From NCBI RefSeq assembly GCF_019933155.2, contig NZ_CP082944.1, positions 1,366,001 through 1,430,000 of the forward strand: a stretch of DNA of 64,000 bases. Direction: 5' to 3'. Below the pieces are notes generated by a model, which saw only the letters and a list, made by a program, of their open reading frames with translations, was not told where the DNA came from and ran no database searches. The position numbers were made by a program, and so were the translations under genes. Origin of the DNA: Metabacillus dongyingensis. GTDB taxonomy: Bacteria; Bacillota; Bacilli; Bacillales; Bacillaceae. Positions within the stretch are counted from its first letter, which is position 1. Every line of letters begins with the position of its first letter. Positions 51,061 to 60,043 of the stretch are shown piece after piece.

Positions 51061-51525
51061 TTAACTTGAGGCTTTTTCTAATTTACATATGAATTTATAA
51101 AACAGCAGCAAGAAAATGAATAAGAAGGGGTCAAGAACAGCTGCGTACGATAACTTCCACCATCCATAATTAAAATAACCAAAAGGCTGCGGAAGAAGGG
51201 TGAGTGATTCATAAATTAAAATCCCAATAACCCAAAGAAATATATATAATCCCTTTAAATACATTGAACTTTTAAATGGATACCAATTCAAAAACATCAT
51301 ATTAACAGGTGGAATTATAAAAAGATGAGGAAGTAAATCGATCCATTCAATTTCTTTATCAAAATACCAATAGCCATCATATTTTATTTCTACAAATACA
51401 TCAAAGGTGCATTGAAAAGCAATCGTAAAAAGCCAAATGTGAACTATTTGATTTCCTGTTATATTTCTGTTTGTTCTAAATGCAATAATGAGAAAGAGGA
51501 AAATACTTGCTAATAACCCAATCAT
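51061..51525 (-). CDS. CBO0543-family membrane protein
   Basis: A 154-residue protein with four hydrophobic segments. The motif 'FDVFVEIKYDGYWYFDKEIEWIDLLPHLFIIPPVNMMFLNWYPF' is typical of the CBO0543 family of Firmicute membrane proteins of unknown function. It starts two bases after the end of the long DUF3231 gene, so the two are an operon. In other spore-formers the pairing of these families recurs, hinting at a sporulation link. Confidence 0.8.
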   Translation of the reverse strand: MIGLLASIFLFLIIAFRTNRNITGNQIVHIWLFTIAFQCTFDVFVEIKYDGYWYFDKEIEWIDLLPHLFIIPPVNMMFLNWYPFKSSMYLKGLYIFLWVIGILIYESLTLLPQPFGYFNYGWWKLSYAAVLDPFLFIFLLLFYKFICKLEKASS

Positions 51526-51527
51526 AT

Positions 51528-52544
51528 TTATCCCTTTTTATGATTTGCTAATTTATTGCGGTCTTCTGAAAGTGGCGGTTCTTCAAGCCAGCCGTTTTTT
51601 ATCATTATGTTTGCACCGTCTTCTGCATATTCTCCTATTTCAGCAGTTAACCGCACATAATGGAAAGCTATGTCCCTTCTAGCACTTACTGACATACTCG
51701 CTCCATAAAATCCAATACTCAAAGCAATTAAAGCTGTCGTCATAAACATCATCATTTTGTCTGAGAATGGAGGGATCTTTGAAGCAGTTACATTAGAAGC
51801 CCAGGCCATTGGAACTGGCAGATCATTTTCTTTTAATAGTGAACCAAATATTTCAACGTGTTTTGAAGCAATTTCTTTTCCTCTCGCCATGAACCTGGCT
51901 ACTTCAGCAGATTTTGCTACTTGACTGAATCCTAACATTGTTATAATCCCTAAGGCATTTCTTTGTAAATTGGCAAATATATTTGTGATTTCTATTGCTG
52001 TTAGAGGCCTTTGTTTTCCAAACCACCCGGCTAAAAAATTTTGCTGCTCAACAAATCTGACTTCATTCGGTGGATTCAAGTAAGGGGACCTGATAAATAA
52101 TCCTTTAGATAATAAAACGTCTTTTACCACCGTATCAAATTTGTTCATCTCAGTAAGACATTCCGAAAAGTATTGATCTATATCTGAACGTACAACTAAA
52201 ACCTTAGAGGCAGCATAAAAACTTAGTGCTATTTCATCCATGCTTTTTATAAAATATAGAACAAAACTATCTGAAAATAACTTTGGAGCAGTCATATTTA
52301 CGTCATTTTTAACATTAAAACCCTGGGGTATTGGATAACTTTCCTTATTAAATATTTCAGACAGCTTCTTTAAATGTGCATCTGCAAGTTCTAATGACTG
52401 TTCTAATATTGAACGTATTTGATTATCTTCAACAGTTTCTAAAAAGTATTTAAAAATACATTTAGACATACTACTATTCATGTACGCTGACCAAAGCTGT
52501 GAAATTTCTGAAGCAGTTAATTTAACGTTATGTTCTGTTTGCAT
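51528..52544 (-). CDS. DUF3231-family protein, long form 2
   Basis: A 338-residue paralogue of 6991-8010, with the same two-domain layout and shared landmarks: 'LTASEISQLWSAYMNSSMSKCIFKYFLE', 'RPLTAIEITNIFANLQRN' in the second domain opener and a C-terminal 'YAEDGANIMIKNGWLEEPPLSEDRNKL' close to the 'DGADIVISNGWLEQPPG' of the first copy. GGAGAA precedes the ATG. It is coupled to the CBO0543-family gene. Function unknown; probably sporulation-related by family distribution. Confidence 0.85.
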   Translation of the reverse strand: MQTEHNVKLTASEISQLWSAYMNSSMSKCIFKYFLETVEDNQIRSILEQSLELADAHLKKLSEIFNKESYPIPQGFNVKNDVNMTAPKLFSDSFVLYFIKSMDEIALSFYAASKVLVVRSDIDQYFSECLTEMNKFDTVVKDVLLSKGLFIRSPYLNPPNEVRFVEQQNFLAGWFGKQRPLTAIEITNIFANLQRNALGIITMLGFSQVAKSAEVARFMARGKEIASKHVEIFGSLLKENDLPVPMAWASNVTASKIPPFSDKMMMFMTTALIALSIGFYGASMSVSARRDIAFHYVRLTAEIGEYAEDGANIMIKNGWLEEPPLSEDRNKLANHKKG

Positions 52545-52791
52545 GACTTTAATTCTCCTTTTATGAAGTCAGTTTATTTTCTCTCCAAAATAGCGAAATA
52601 TGTAAAAAGTGTAAAATCATTGCATAGGTGTAAACAATACCTGACAGAAGTTTGGTCCTGAAAAGTTGGATTGTAAGGGGAAGGGAGGTACTTTCGTTAA
52701 ATCCTTATTTAATGAGCCTTTCTTGGCCTTGTTTGCTGCCAGCGATATTTATTAAAGATTAAAAATGGGTATGAAAATAAATAAATACGGG

Positions 52792-52821
52792 TTTACATAG
52801 GGTAGAGGGGTATGGTATATT
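52792..52821 (+). promoter_or_regulatory. csoR promoter with CsoR operator in the spacer
   Basis: TTTACA (52792-52797) and TATATT (52816-52821) are 18 bp apart. Between them lies ATAGGGTAGAGGGGTAT (52797-52813), a GC-tract-containing palindrome like the boxes ahead of copA. Confidence 0.7.
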
Positions 52822-52842
52822 GTTTATAGAGGAGGGAAGTAA

Positions 52843-53184
52843 ATGGAAAATGAAATGGAGAAAATGGATCTTCCTATTGAGGATGACTGCTGTAATACTT
52901 CTTCCCGAAAAAGTCATCACTCAGATGCAGTAAAGAAAAATTTAGTAACCCGTTTAAATCGTGTCGAAGGGCAAATCAGGGGTATTAAAGGTCTTATAGA
53001 AAAAGATACTTATTGTGATGATGTTATTACACAAATAGCAGCGACTCAAGCAGCTCTTAACAGTGTTGGGAAAATTCTGCTTGAAGGCCATTTAAAGGGC
53101 TGTGTAGTTGACCGGATCAATGAGGGCGATATGGATGTTCTCGATGAGTTTGTCGTAACGATACAAAAACTAATGAAAAAATAA
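52843..53184 (+). CDS. csoR: Copper-sensing repressor CsoR
   Basis: A 113-residue CsoR/RcnR-family repressor. The four-helix pattern starts at 'LVTRLNRVEGQIRGIKGLIEKDTYCDDV' and the Cu(I) ligands Cys-His-Cys are present (Cys in TYCDD; His and Cys in EGHLKGCVV). The N-terminal 30 residues add a CC pair and histidines. Apo-protein binds the operators upstream of csoR and copA; Cu(I) releases it. GAGGGAAG precedes the ATG, and copZ follows 15 bases after the stop. Confidence 0.93.
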   Translation: MENEMEKMDLPIEDDCCNTSSRKSHHSDAVKKNLVTRLNRVEGQIRGIKGLIEKDTYCDDVITQIAATQAALNSVGKILLEGHLKGCVVDRINEGDMDVLDEFVVTIQKLMKK

Positions 53185-53199
53185 AAGGAGAAGTGACAA

Positions 53200-53406
53200 A
53201 TGGAAACCGTAAAATTGAATGTAAGCGGAATGTCTTGCGGACACTGTGTGAAATCTGTAGAAGGCAGTGTAGGGAAACTAGAAGGCGTTAATGAAGTAAA
53301 AGTACATCTAGAAGATGGAAAAGTGGATGTTGCTTTTAACCCGGAAAAAGTTTCTTTAGATAAAATTAAAGAAACAATTGATGACCAAGGCTATGATGTT
53401 GAATAA
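53200..53406 (+). CDS. copZ: Copper chaperone CopZ
   Basis: A 68-residue heavy-metal-associated domain with the Cu(I) site MSCGHC (residues 11-16) and the typical beta-alpha fold length. It carries copper in the cytosol to CopA and CsoR. It is co-transcribed with csoR, and its transcript ends at a hairpin before copA. Confidence 0.95.
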   Translation: METVKLNVSGMSCGHCVKSVEGSVGKLEGVNEVKVHLEDGKVDVAFNPEKVSLDKIKETIDDQGYDVE

Positions 53407-53414
53407 AAAAATGA

Positions 53415-53440
53415 GAGTGCTTTTTAAGCACTCCTTTTTC
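53415..53440 (+). terminator. Terminator between copZ and copA
   Basis: GAGTGCTT pairs with AAGCACTC, with a three-base loop and a following T run. It makes copA depend on its own promoter. Confidence 0.8.
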
Positions 53441-53450
53441 TCAATTAAAT

Positions 53451-53540
53451 ATACCCCTACTAGGTATAAAGGGGGAGGTTCACTTGAATAAAAGAGCAGA
53501 TGTATCATTTGTTCCATGAAAATATACCCCACTATAGTAT
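53451..53540 (+). promoter_or_regulatory. Two CsoR boxes upstream of copA
   Basis: ATACCCCTACTAGGTAT (53451-53467) and ATACCCCACTATAGTAT (53524-53540) are related palindromes 73 bp apart. The second overlaps a probable promoter (-10-like TATAGT at 53533). Confidence 0.75.
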
Positions 53541-53562
53541 GTGGTGATAGGAGTGTAAGTTT

Positions 53563-55983
53563 ATGAGCGATAAAAAAGAAACAACACTTCAAATAGCTGG
53601 CATGACATGTGCTGCTTGTGCTGTGAGAATAGAAAAAGGTCTCAAAAAAATAGATGGAGTAGAGGATGCGAGCGTGAATTTCGCATTAGAAAAATCAAAA
53701 GTAACATTTGATCCATCCAGATCAAATGTAAATCAGCTTAAAGAAAAAGTGGAATCTTTAGGTTACAAAGTAGTAACTGAAAAAGCAGAATTTGATATAA
53801 GCGGAATGACATGTGCAGCGTGTGCTAATAAAATTGAAAAACGTTTAAATAAGTTGAATGGAGTACAAAATGCAACGGTAAACTTCGCCTTGGAATCTGC
53901 GTCAGCAGAATATAATCCTAACGAAGTATCGGCTGCTGATATGAAGGAAGCCATCAAAAAACTGGGCTATTCATTAGAACAAAAGAAAGAAACTAATGGC
54001 GAAAAGGTTGATCATAGACAGAAAGAAATTGAGAAACAAACAGGTAAATTCATTTTCTCTTCTATTTTGTCTATCCCTTTACTTTGGGCAATGGTCAGTC
54101 ATTTTGAATTTACATCGTTTATTTGGCTGCCAGAAATGTTTATGAATCCATGGGTACAGCTTGCGCTTGCTACTCCAGTTCAATTTTTTGTCGGCGGTCA
54201 ATTTTATGCAGGTGCCTATAAAGCATTGAGAAATAAAAGTGCAAACATGGATGTTTTGGTTGCGCTTGGCACATCAGCAGCTTATTTCTACAGTATCTAC
54301 CTGAGCATTCAAACAATAGGTTCTGATGCCCACATGGCGGAATTATATTTTGAAACAAGTGCTGTATTAATCACCCTTATTATATTAGGTAAACTGTTTG
54401 AGGCAAAAGCAAAAGGACGTTCATCTGAAGCCATTAAGAAGCTTATGGGCATGCAGGCCAAAACGGCCACGGTGTTTAGAGGCGGCCAAGAATTGAATGT
54501 GCCAATTGAAGAGGTAATCGCTGGTGATATCGTATACGTGAAACCAGGTGAAAAGGTACCTGTTGATGGTGAGATTTTTGAAGGAAGATCTGCACTTGAT
54601 GAATCAATGATTACAGGTGAAAGTATTCCTGTTGATAAAACAGCTGGAGATTTAGTAATAGGATCAACCATTAACAAGAATGGGTTTATAAAGGTAAAGG
54701 CAACAAAGGTTGGGAAGGATACTGCCTTAGCGCAAATCATCAAAGTAGTTGAAGAAGCACAAGGATCAAAAGCTCCTATTCAACGCCTAGCCGACGTGAT
54801 CTCCGGAATTTTTGTCCCAATTGTAGTTGGGATAGCGATTGTGACATTTTTAGTTTGGTATTTTGTTGTAAGCCCTGGAGAGTTTGCTGTAGCTCTTGAA
54901 AAGTTAATCGCCGTATTAGTTATCGCTTGTCCATGTGCTCTAGGTCTAGCTACGCCTACGTCTATTATGGCCGGGTCGGGCCGAGCTGCTGAATATGGAA
55001 TTTTGTTTAAAGGCGGAGAGCATCTTGAAACAACTCATCGATTGGATACAGTGATCCTTGATAAAACGGGAACTGTAACAAATGGAAAACCAACACTTAC
55101 AGATGTTATTCTTTCAGATGGATTTGAAGAAGATAAATTTTTAAAGGCAGTCGGTTCTGCAGAAAGAAATTCTGAACATCCGCTGGCTGAAGCAATAGTT
55201 GAGGGCATTAAAGAAAAAGGGATTGAACTTGGAAGCACTGAACATTTTGAAGCAATTCCTGGTTTTGGAATCGAATCTAAAGTTGAAGGTAAATCCGTGC
55301 TTATTGGAACGCGCAAGCTTATGGAGAAAAATAACATTGATGTTTGGAACATATTACCTAAGATGGAAAACTTAGAAAAGCAAGGTAAGACCGCAATGCT
55401 GGTCGCAATTGATCATCAATTTGCAGGAGTGATTGCTGTCGCAGATACAATTAAAGAAACCTCTCAAAAAGCGATTGAAAGGTTAAAAAAGATGGGTCTT
55501 GAGGTTGTTATGATTACAGGTGATAACAAGCAGACAGCCCAAGCAATTGCAAAAGAAGTTGGAATTGAACATGTTATAGCAGAAGTTTTGCCGGAAGGAA
55601 AGGCAGAAGAAGTTAAAAAACTGCAAAAAGCTGGGAAGAAAGTGGCGATGGTCGGTGACGGTATTAACGATGCCCCAGCGTTAGCTACTGCAGATATAGG
55701 CATGGCAATCGGTACTGGCACTGATGTAGCAATGGAGGCGGCTGATATCACCTTAATCAGAGGAGACTTAAATAGTATTGCCGATGCAATCTATATGAGT
55801 AAAATGACGATTCGGAATATCAAGCAAAATCTGTTTTGGGCATTTGCTTACAATGCGTTAGGCGTTCCAATTGCAGCATTGGGTTTTCTGGCACCATGGC
55901 TTGCAGGGGTAGCAATGGCATTTAGTTCAGTTTCCGTTGTTTTAAACGCACTCAGATTACAAAGGATTAAGTTAAAAGGATAA
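53563..55983 (+). CDS. copA: Cu(I)-exporting P-type ATPase CopA
   Basis: An 806-residue P1B-type ATPase. Two N-terminal metal-binding domains each carry MTCAAC (about residues 12-17 and 80-85). Eight membrane helices follow, with the transport motif CPC (456-458), the phosphorylated Asp in DKTGT (500-504), the HP dipeptide of the nucleotide domain (SEHPLAEA) and GDGINDAP (698-705). It pumps Cu(I) out of the cell. It has its own CsoR-controlled promoter. The sequence is complete with no missing catalytic residue. Confidence 0.96.
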   Translation: MSDKKETTLQIAGMTCAACAVRIEKGLKKIDGVEDASVNFALEKSKVTFDPSRSNVNQLKEKVESLGYKVVTEKAEFDISGMTCAACANKIEKRLNKLNGVQNATVNFALESASAEYNPNEVSAADMKEAIKKLGYSLEQKKETNGEKVDHRQKEIEKQTGKFIFSSILSIPLLWAMVSHFEFTSFIWLPEMFMNPWVQLALATPVQFFVGGQFYAGAYKALRNKSANMDVLVALGTSAAYFYSIYLSIQTIGSDAHMAELYFETSAVLITLIILGKLFEAKAKGRSSEAIKKLMGMQAKTATVFRGGQELNVPIEEVIAGDIVYVKPGEKVPVDGEIFEGRSALDESMITGESIPVDKTAGDLVIGSTINKNGFIKVKATKVGKDTALAQIIKVVEEAQGSKAPIQRLADVISGIFVPIVVGIAIVTFLVWYFVVSPGEFAVALEKLIAVLVIACPCALGLATPTSIMAGSGRAAEYGILFKGGEHLETTHRLDTVILDKTGTVTNGKPTLTDVILSDGFEEDKFLKAVGSAERNSEHPLAEAIVEGIKEKGIELGSTEHFEAIPGFGIESKVEGKSVLIGTRKLMEKNNIDVWNILPKMENLEKQGKTAMLVAIDHQFAGVIAVADTIKETSQKAIERLKKMGLEVVMITGDNKQTAQAIAKEVGIEHVIAEVLPEGKAEEVKKLQKAGKKVAMVGDGINDAPALATADIGMAIGTGTDVAMEAADITLIRGDLNSIADAIYMSKMTIRNIKQNLFWAFAYNALGVPIAALGFLAPWLAGVAMAFSSVSVVLNALRLQRIKLKG

Positions 55984-56012
55984 TTTATTCTAATAAAGAG
56001 AGGAGTGTTTTT

Positions 56013-56891
56013 ATGAAACAGAAAAAGATAGTTGCCTGGGCGATTTCAGCTATTGTTTATCTCGGGTTGGTAATTGGCGGATATACCGTTTATGCAAGCA
56101 TGAATCATAATAAGGATCACACTGAAACCCATTCGGCAGCATCACATAGGAACGAGAAAAAAGAAACTGGTACTGAGGAAGAGCATAACGATGAGCATAC
56201 TAGCCAAAAAAGTGAAGGTGCGGATTCAGGGCATTCAGATCATGCAGCTCCTGCAGAAGGTGAAGTGGCCGCAAACGTAAAATATGAGGAAGGCTTAATT
56301 ACCATTGATTTAAAGGATAAAGATCAAAATTCACCTGAATTAGAAATTTCACATGAAAAAATGATGCATTTAATTATTGTAAGTGCTGACTTAGAAGATT
56401 ATTACCATTTACATCCTGAGGAAAAAGGAAATGGCACCTATACTCTGAAATTCGACCTGCCTGAAAACTCATATAAAGCGTTTGTTGATATTAAACCAAA
56501 AAACCTTGCCTATCAGGTTAGTCCGATAGAGCTGCATGTGGGGAATGGTCATGGTAAACATGAGGATAATACACTGAAGGCTGATACAAATTTAACAAAA
56601 ACAATCAATGAAAAGACAGTTGAATTAACAACTGCAGAGCTAGTATCAAACAAAGATGTTACGTTAAATTTTGATACAAAAGGGATTACTCCAGAGCCCT
56701 ATCTGGGGGCTTTAGGCCATGTTGTTATTTTGGATGATAAGGGTGAGAAATTTGTCCATGTGCACCCTGCGTCAGAAGAAAAGACAGTATTTAAAACAAA
56801 GTTTGATAAACCTGGGCTCTACAAAGTGTGGGGAGAATTTAAATTTGACGGTAAAGTCAATATCTATCCATTTGTTATAGAGGTCAAATAA
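56013..56891 (+). CDS. His-rich exported protein of the copper locus
   Basis: A 292-residue protein with one N-terminal membrane segment or uncleaved signal (about 8-28), a His/Glu/Ser-rich linker (about 30-85, many HxH and HSDH clusters), and two beta-sandwich repeats: 'MMHLIIVSADLEDYYHLHPEEKGNG' and 'LGHVVILDDKGEKFVHVHP' with 'GLYKVWGEFKFDG'. Paired HLHP/HVHP motifs look metal-binding, and the position 30 bases after copA supports extracytoplasmic copper binding or transfer. A precise family name is not certain. Confidence 0.75.
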   Translation: MKQKKIVAWAISAIVYLGLVIGGYTVYASMNHNKDHTETHSAASHRNEKKETGTEEEHNDEHTSQKSEGADSGHSDHAAPAEGEVAANVKYEEGLITIDLKDKDQNSPELEISHEKMMHLIIVSADLEDYYHLHPEEKGNGTYTLKFDLPENSYKAFVDIKPKNLAYQVSPIELHVGNGHGKHEDNTLKADTNLTKTINEKTVELTTAELVSNKDVTLNFDTKGITPEPYLGALGHVVILDDKGEKFVHVHPASEEKTVFKTKFDKPGLYKVWGEFKFDGKVNIYPFVIEVK

Positions 56892-56916
56892 ATAGGAGGA
56901 ACAAAGGGGAATTTTT

Positions 56917-57255
56917 ATGAACTTAGATGGGTTTAGCAAACATCTATTAATTTGCAGCGGGAAAACATGCACGAAAAATGGAGCTGAAGAAGTAACAGAG
57001 ACCATTAGGGGAGAATTGAAAAACTTAGAGCTCCAAAAGGAGATTCACACAACAAAAACATTATGCAACGGCCAATGCAAGCATGGTCCAATCGCTGTTC
57101 TATACCCACAAGGAATCTGGTATAAAGAAATGAATAAAACAAAAAGTGAAGAACTTATCCGTCAATTAAAAGAAAATAACAATGATCATATAGGCTCTGA
57201 ACTTTATTGCCATGATGGGAAAACATTTAAGAACCATGAAAGCAGCGAACGGTAA
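56917..57255 (+). CDS. Thioredoxin-like [2Fe-2S] ferredoxin
   Basis: A 112-residue protein with the thioredoxin-fold ferredoxin pattern: 'HLLICSGKTCTKNGAEEV' with the first two cluster cysteines and 'TLCNGQCKHGPIAVLYPQGIWY' with the second two. A C-terminal extension contains a further Cys and His. It follows the His-rich exported protein gene and has AGGAGGAAC upstream. A redox role in copper handling is inference. Confidence 0.85.
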   Translation: MNLDGFSKHLLICSGKTCTKNGAEEVTETIRGELKNLELQKEIHTTKTLCNGQCKHGPIAVLYPQGIWYKEMNKTKSEELIRQLKENNNDHIGSELYCHDGKTFKNHESSER

Positions 57256-57279
57256 CATCTTAACTCTATATCAAAATAG

Positions 57280-57306
57280 GCGTTCTGTATAACAGGACGC
57301 TTTTCT
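57280..57306 (+). terminator. Terminator of the copper locus
   Basis: GCGTTCTG pairs with CAGGACGC (one G-T) and is followed by TTTT. Confidence 0.75.
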
Positions 57307-57417
57307 GCTGTAATAAGTGTCCAGCAACAATTGCAATAAAGTCAAAGATGGGACATAAACTCAGGAATAGATTTGATTAAAGTCAGTCATCTTAACACTA
57401 AGGAGATGATGTAAATT

Positions 57418-57657
57418 ATGCCAAGGAATGACCAAAATAGTGAAGTAACTCCCCATTTTGATGGTGAAAAAGAAAACGTCATAAATGATTCAACAGCCAC
57501 GCAAGGGAAGCAAATGGGAATCGTTATCAACGCTGACGAAGAATTCAATCAAGATCAAAATCCATATCATTTTTCTAACATAAAGACTAATGAAAAGATG
57601 GAAGATTTTGAGAAAATTATGCGTGGGAATAAAATCAACAATAAAATCAAGAAGTAA
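57418..57657 (+). CDS. Small polar protein, function unknown
   Basis: A 79-residue, Asn/Asp/Glu/Lys-rich protein starting MPRNDQNSEVTPHFDGEK, with no hydrophobic core segment, so it is likely flexible. AAGGAGATGATG precedes the ATG. This composition is common among small spore or stress proteins of Bacillus, but no family is recognised. Confidence 0.6.
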   Translation: MPRNDQNSEVTPHFDGEKENVINDSTATQGKQMGIVINADEEFNQDQNPYHFSNIKTNEKMEDFEKIMRGNKINNKIKK

Positions 57658-57728
57658 CTTGGATAAAAAGGGGTACTTTATTAACTATTGCGAGTGGGGT
57701 ACCGTATTAACTAACTCATATTAATATG

Positions 57729-57761
57729 AAAAAGACTCGTCAAATGAGACGAGTCTTTTGT
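57729..57761 (+). terminator. Terminator after the small polar gene
   Basis: AAAAGACTCGTC pairs perfectly with GACGAGTCTTTT. Confidence 0.85.
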
Positions 57762-57893
57762 GTTTATTCTTTTTCAGCTGCCATGTCAAAACCACTGGCA
57801 TTTTAAATTTGATTAAAATAAGTATAGATATTATGTGGGAACAATTGGTATCATTACTTAAAGAAGAATTAGATAATAAGGGAGAACGGCTTG

Positions 57894-58664
57894 ATGTGGA
57901 AAAAGCTAATAAAGATGCTGCAAGAAAATAAAGATAAGATTTATTACAGCATCATCCTGATTTTCTTTGTTCTGGCGGTTGTATACGGAGTAAAAGGATA
58001 TTTTCATCATCAATCTATTCACGCAGTTAAAGATGGCAATGACCTTATAGGCAGAATTTTTTCACCGTTTATATTAGCCGTTCTGAGATTCGTCTTAGTT
58101 GTGCTTTTAGGAATTTTCGTTGCTATGATTGTCATTGCAACCCCTCTAAAGAGAATTAAAGTGATGCAATTTGAAGTGGAGTTTGCGGAAATAGCTAAAC
58201 AGCAAGAAAAGCAATTAAACCAATTTCATTTTATATCGTCTGTTCTGAAGTTGAATACATACTTTATAGGAAGAGTGTCTTCCTATTCTCCGGTCCCATA
58301 TGAAAGGACCATTCAAGAAATCTTAGCAAAATACGAAGAATTCTTTCAAAATGAACTTTTAATCAATATTCAAGCGCAAGTATGGGAATATCAAGCGGGT
58401 ACTTCACCATTCTCGAATCCATATTACACAAATGTAATGGATAGGCTGGTTCTTGAAACATCGTCTGATAAACAAGTTTTTATAAAGAATAAAGTATCTG
58501 TTGACACCAATATTTTAATGGCAGTCAGAGAAGAGTTTGGGAAAAAGGTTATTGTCCTCATAGAGAGTAAAGAGCACACATTTACAGATTATGATAAAGA
58601 AGTAGTTACCAGTATTTTTGAATATGGAAAAAATATTTGTCATACAACCCTTCTGATCCCATAA
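57894..58664 (+). CDS. Membrane-anchored protein with cytoplasmic sensor-like domain
   Basis: A 256-residue protein with two membrane segments (about 17-36 and 58-84) separated by a short extracellular loop. The remaining 170 residues are cytoplasmic, begin with a helical linker ('FEVEFAEIAKQQEKQLNQF') and end in an alpha/beta domain resembling GAF ('VLIESKEHTFTDYDKEVVTSIFEYGKNI'). It could sense a small molecule, but no output domain is seen. The ATG follows AAGGGAG. Confidence 0.6.
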   Translation: MWKKLIKMLQENKDKIYYSIILIFFVLAVVYGVKGYFHHQSIHAVKDGNDLIGRIFSPFILAVLRFVLVVLLGIFVAMIVIATPLKRIKVMQFEVEFAEIAKQQEKQLNQFHFISSVLKLNTYFIGRVSSYSPVPYERTIQEILAKYEEFFQNELLINIQAQVWEYQAGTSPFSNPYYTNVMDRLVLETSSDKQVFIKNKVSVDTNILMAVREEFGKKVIVLIESKEHTFTDYDKEVVTSIFEYGKNICHTTLLIP

Positions 58665-58726
58665 CTGCTTGAGTGTTTACATAGATATTGATTTGGATAT
58701 ACAATAGAATAAAGGGAGTGAATGAA

Positions 58727-58963
58727 ATGGAAAATAAAAATTCACATATGCGTATTTACCATTCCGAAGATGAAGAATATGAAAATTGGAGAAAACGTCA
58801 GGATTCTGAATTTTCTATAAAAGAAACATATAAATCACACTTTTTAGAAACAATCAAAAACAGTAAAATTTCTGATGTTCAAATAAACAAAGTCAATGTC
58901 TCTAAAAACGACCCAGTATTGAAAAACCTTCAAGCTTTTCTAAGTGCCGGCAGCGCAAAATAA
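58727..58963 (+). CDS. Small protein downstream of the GAF-like gene
   Basis: A 78-residue, charged protein (MENKNSHMRIYHSEDEEYEN) with a helical middle and an Ala/Ser/Gly C-terminus. AAAGGGAGTG sits before the ATG. It ends at a strong terminator. Family unknown. Confidence 0.6.
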   Translation: MENKNSHMRIYHSEDEEYENWRKRQDSEFSIKETYKSHFLETIKNSKISDVQINKVNVSKNDPVLKNLQAFLSAGSAK

Positions 58964-58996
58964 AAGGAAACCGGGAATGCCGGTTTCCTTTTTTTG
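58962..58996. terminator. Terminator between convergent small genes
   Basis: AAAGGAAACCGG and CCGGTTTCCTTT form a strong stem flanked by A and T runs. Confidence 0.9.
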
Positions 58997-59020
58997 TGGT
59001 TAATGAATGGTATATAACAA

Positions 59021-59176
59021 TCACAGCCTTCTTAACAGGCTTGGAACAGGAATGAGTTTTAAAATCACGTCTTTCATTGTTGGATAGGCGATTTTTTTTA
59101 TGTTGGGACCATGATGACGTTCTTTTTCCGTCCTAATTTCTTCTAACAAAGCTTTTTTCCACTCTTCTTTATTCAT
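59021..59176 (-). CDS. 51-residue protein, function unknown
   Basis: Starts MNKEEWKKALLEEIRTEKER and ends LIPVPSLLRRL. AAGGTGG precedes the ATG and a terminator lies downstream. An amphipathic, positively charged C-terminal helix suggests membrane-surface contact. It is below the usual size cut-off for gene prediction, but the ribosome site and codon use support it. Confidence 0.55.
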   Translation of the reverse strand: MNKEEWKKALLEEIRTEKERHHGPNIKKIAYPTMKDVILKLIPVPSLLRRL

Positions 59177-59500
59177 AAGTGTTCAACCACCTTATTATTT
59201 ATCCGTCAGTTAATGTATTCACTGCTTCTATTATTCATTCTTATTTCAAACGTTACTCAGTCATTACATGCCACAAAAAAAAGAGCCTTCTTTGGCCCCA
59301 TAGTGTTTAAAATTATTTCCAAATAAACGGCTTTAAATACGATAAAAGTTGAATTTTATCTACAAAGTAAGAGACAATGCCATACGTTAATTCATTGAAA
59401 AACGCAGTGAATTTCGTAAATGAATTCCCCTGCGTTTTAACTTTTTCTTAAAATTAGTATTTTAGGATAAAATCTTCAGACGTTTTTCTACTATTAATGA
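59177..59500. other. Region without a supported gene
   Basis: Contains only AT-rich sequence with a weak hairpin around AAAACGCAG...CTGCGTTTT (about 59398-59440), probably the terminator of the leftward TPR gene. Confidence 0.5.
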
Positions 59501-60043
59501 TTACCAGGTTTCATCAAGGTGCTGTGCATAATAAGAAATCCCTCGTTTAAAGTATTGGAGGTTTTCATCAGTCGTTGTTTCCATCAAATTCATCAAGACT
59601 ATTTCCATTGCTTCTTTATAATTGCCGGTATTATACAAAGCCAATGAATAAAAGATTTGCAGACCGCGATGTTCAGGAAACTGAGTCACACCGCGATGGA
59701 GTGTTTCAACCGCTTCATCATAGTGTCCCAAAAGACGATAAGTACTGCCAAGACCGAGTAAACATCTTTGTAGATCTGGTCCTGAAAGGCCTTGCTCAAT
59801 CGCTTTAACATAATAAGGGATTGCATCTTTCCCAAAGCCGGAATTATCATAAGCAATCCCAATCTGATAATTAATTTCTGCGTTGTCGGGATAATCTTCG
59901 GACATTTTTAAAAGGAGCGTACGTGCTTCATTCAAGATAGTCATATCTTGTTTTACGCGTCCGTCTTCACGCAGTGCAATAGCTTTGTTCAGAAGCTTGC
60001 GTAAATTTGTATTTTCAGAAGTGTTCTTAAATTTTTTATTCAT
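59501..60043 (-). CDS. Tetratricopeptide-repeat protein
   Basis: A 180-residue soluble protein with about four TPR units: 'AEINYQIGIAYDNSGFGKDAIPYYVKAIEQG', 'QRCLLGLGSTYRLLGHYDEAVETLHRGV' and 'GLQIFYSLALYNTGNYKEAMEIVL'. Similar Bacillus proteins are short TPR adaptors of unknown partner. AGGGGAGAT precedes the ATG. It is monocistronic. Confidence 0.88.
   Translation of the reverse strand: MNKKFKNTSENTNLRKLLNKAIALREDGRVKQDMTILNEARTLLLKMSEDYPDNAEINYQIGIAYDNSGFGKDAIPYYVKAIEQGLSGPDLQRCLLGLGSTYRLLGHYDEAVETLHRGVTQFPEHRGLQIFYSLALYNTGNYKEAMEIVLMNLMETTTDENLQYFKRGISYYAQHLDETW

Noticed and set aside
57833..57931. 32-codon ORF overlapping the start of the GAF-like membrane protein gene
   Set aside because: No ribosome site; the larger gene has AAGGGAG at its own ATG.
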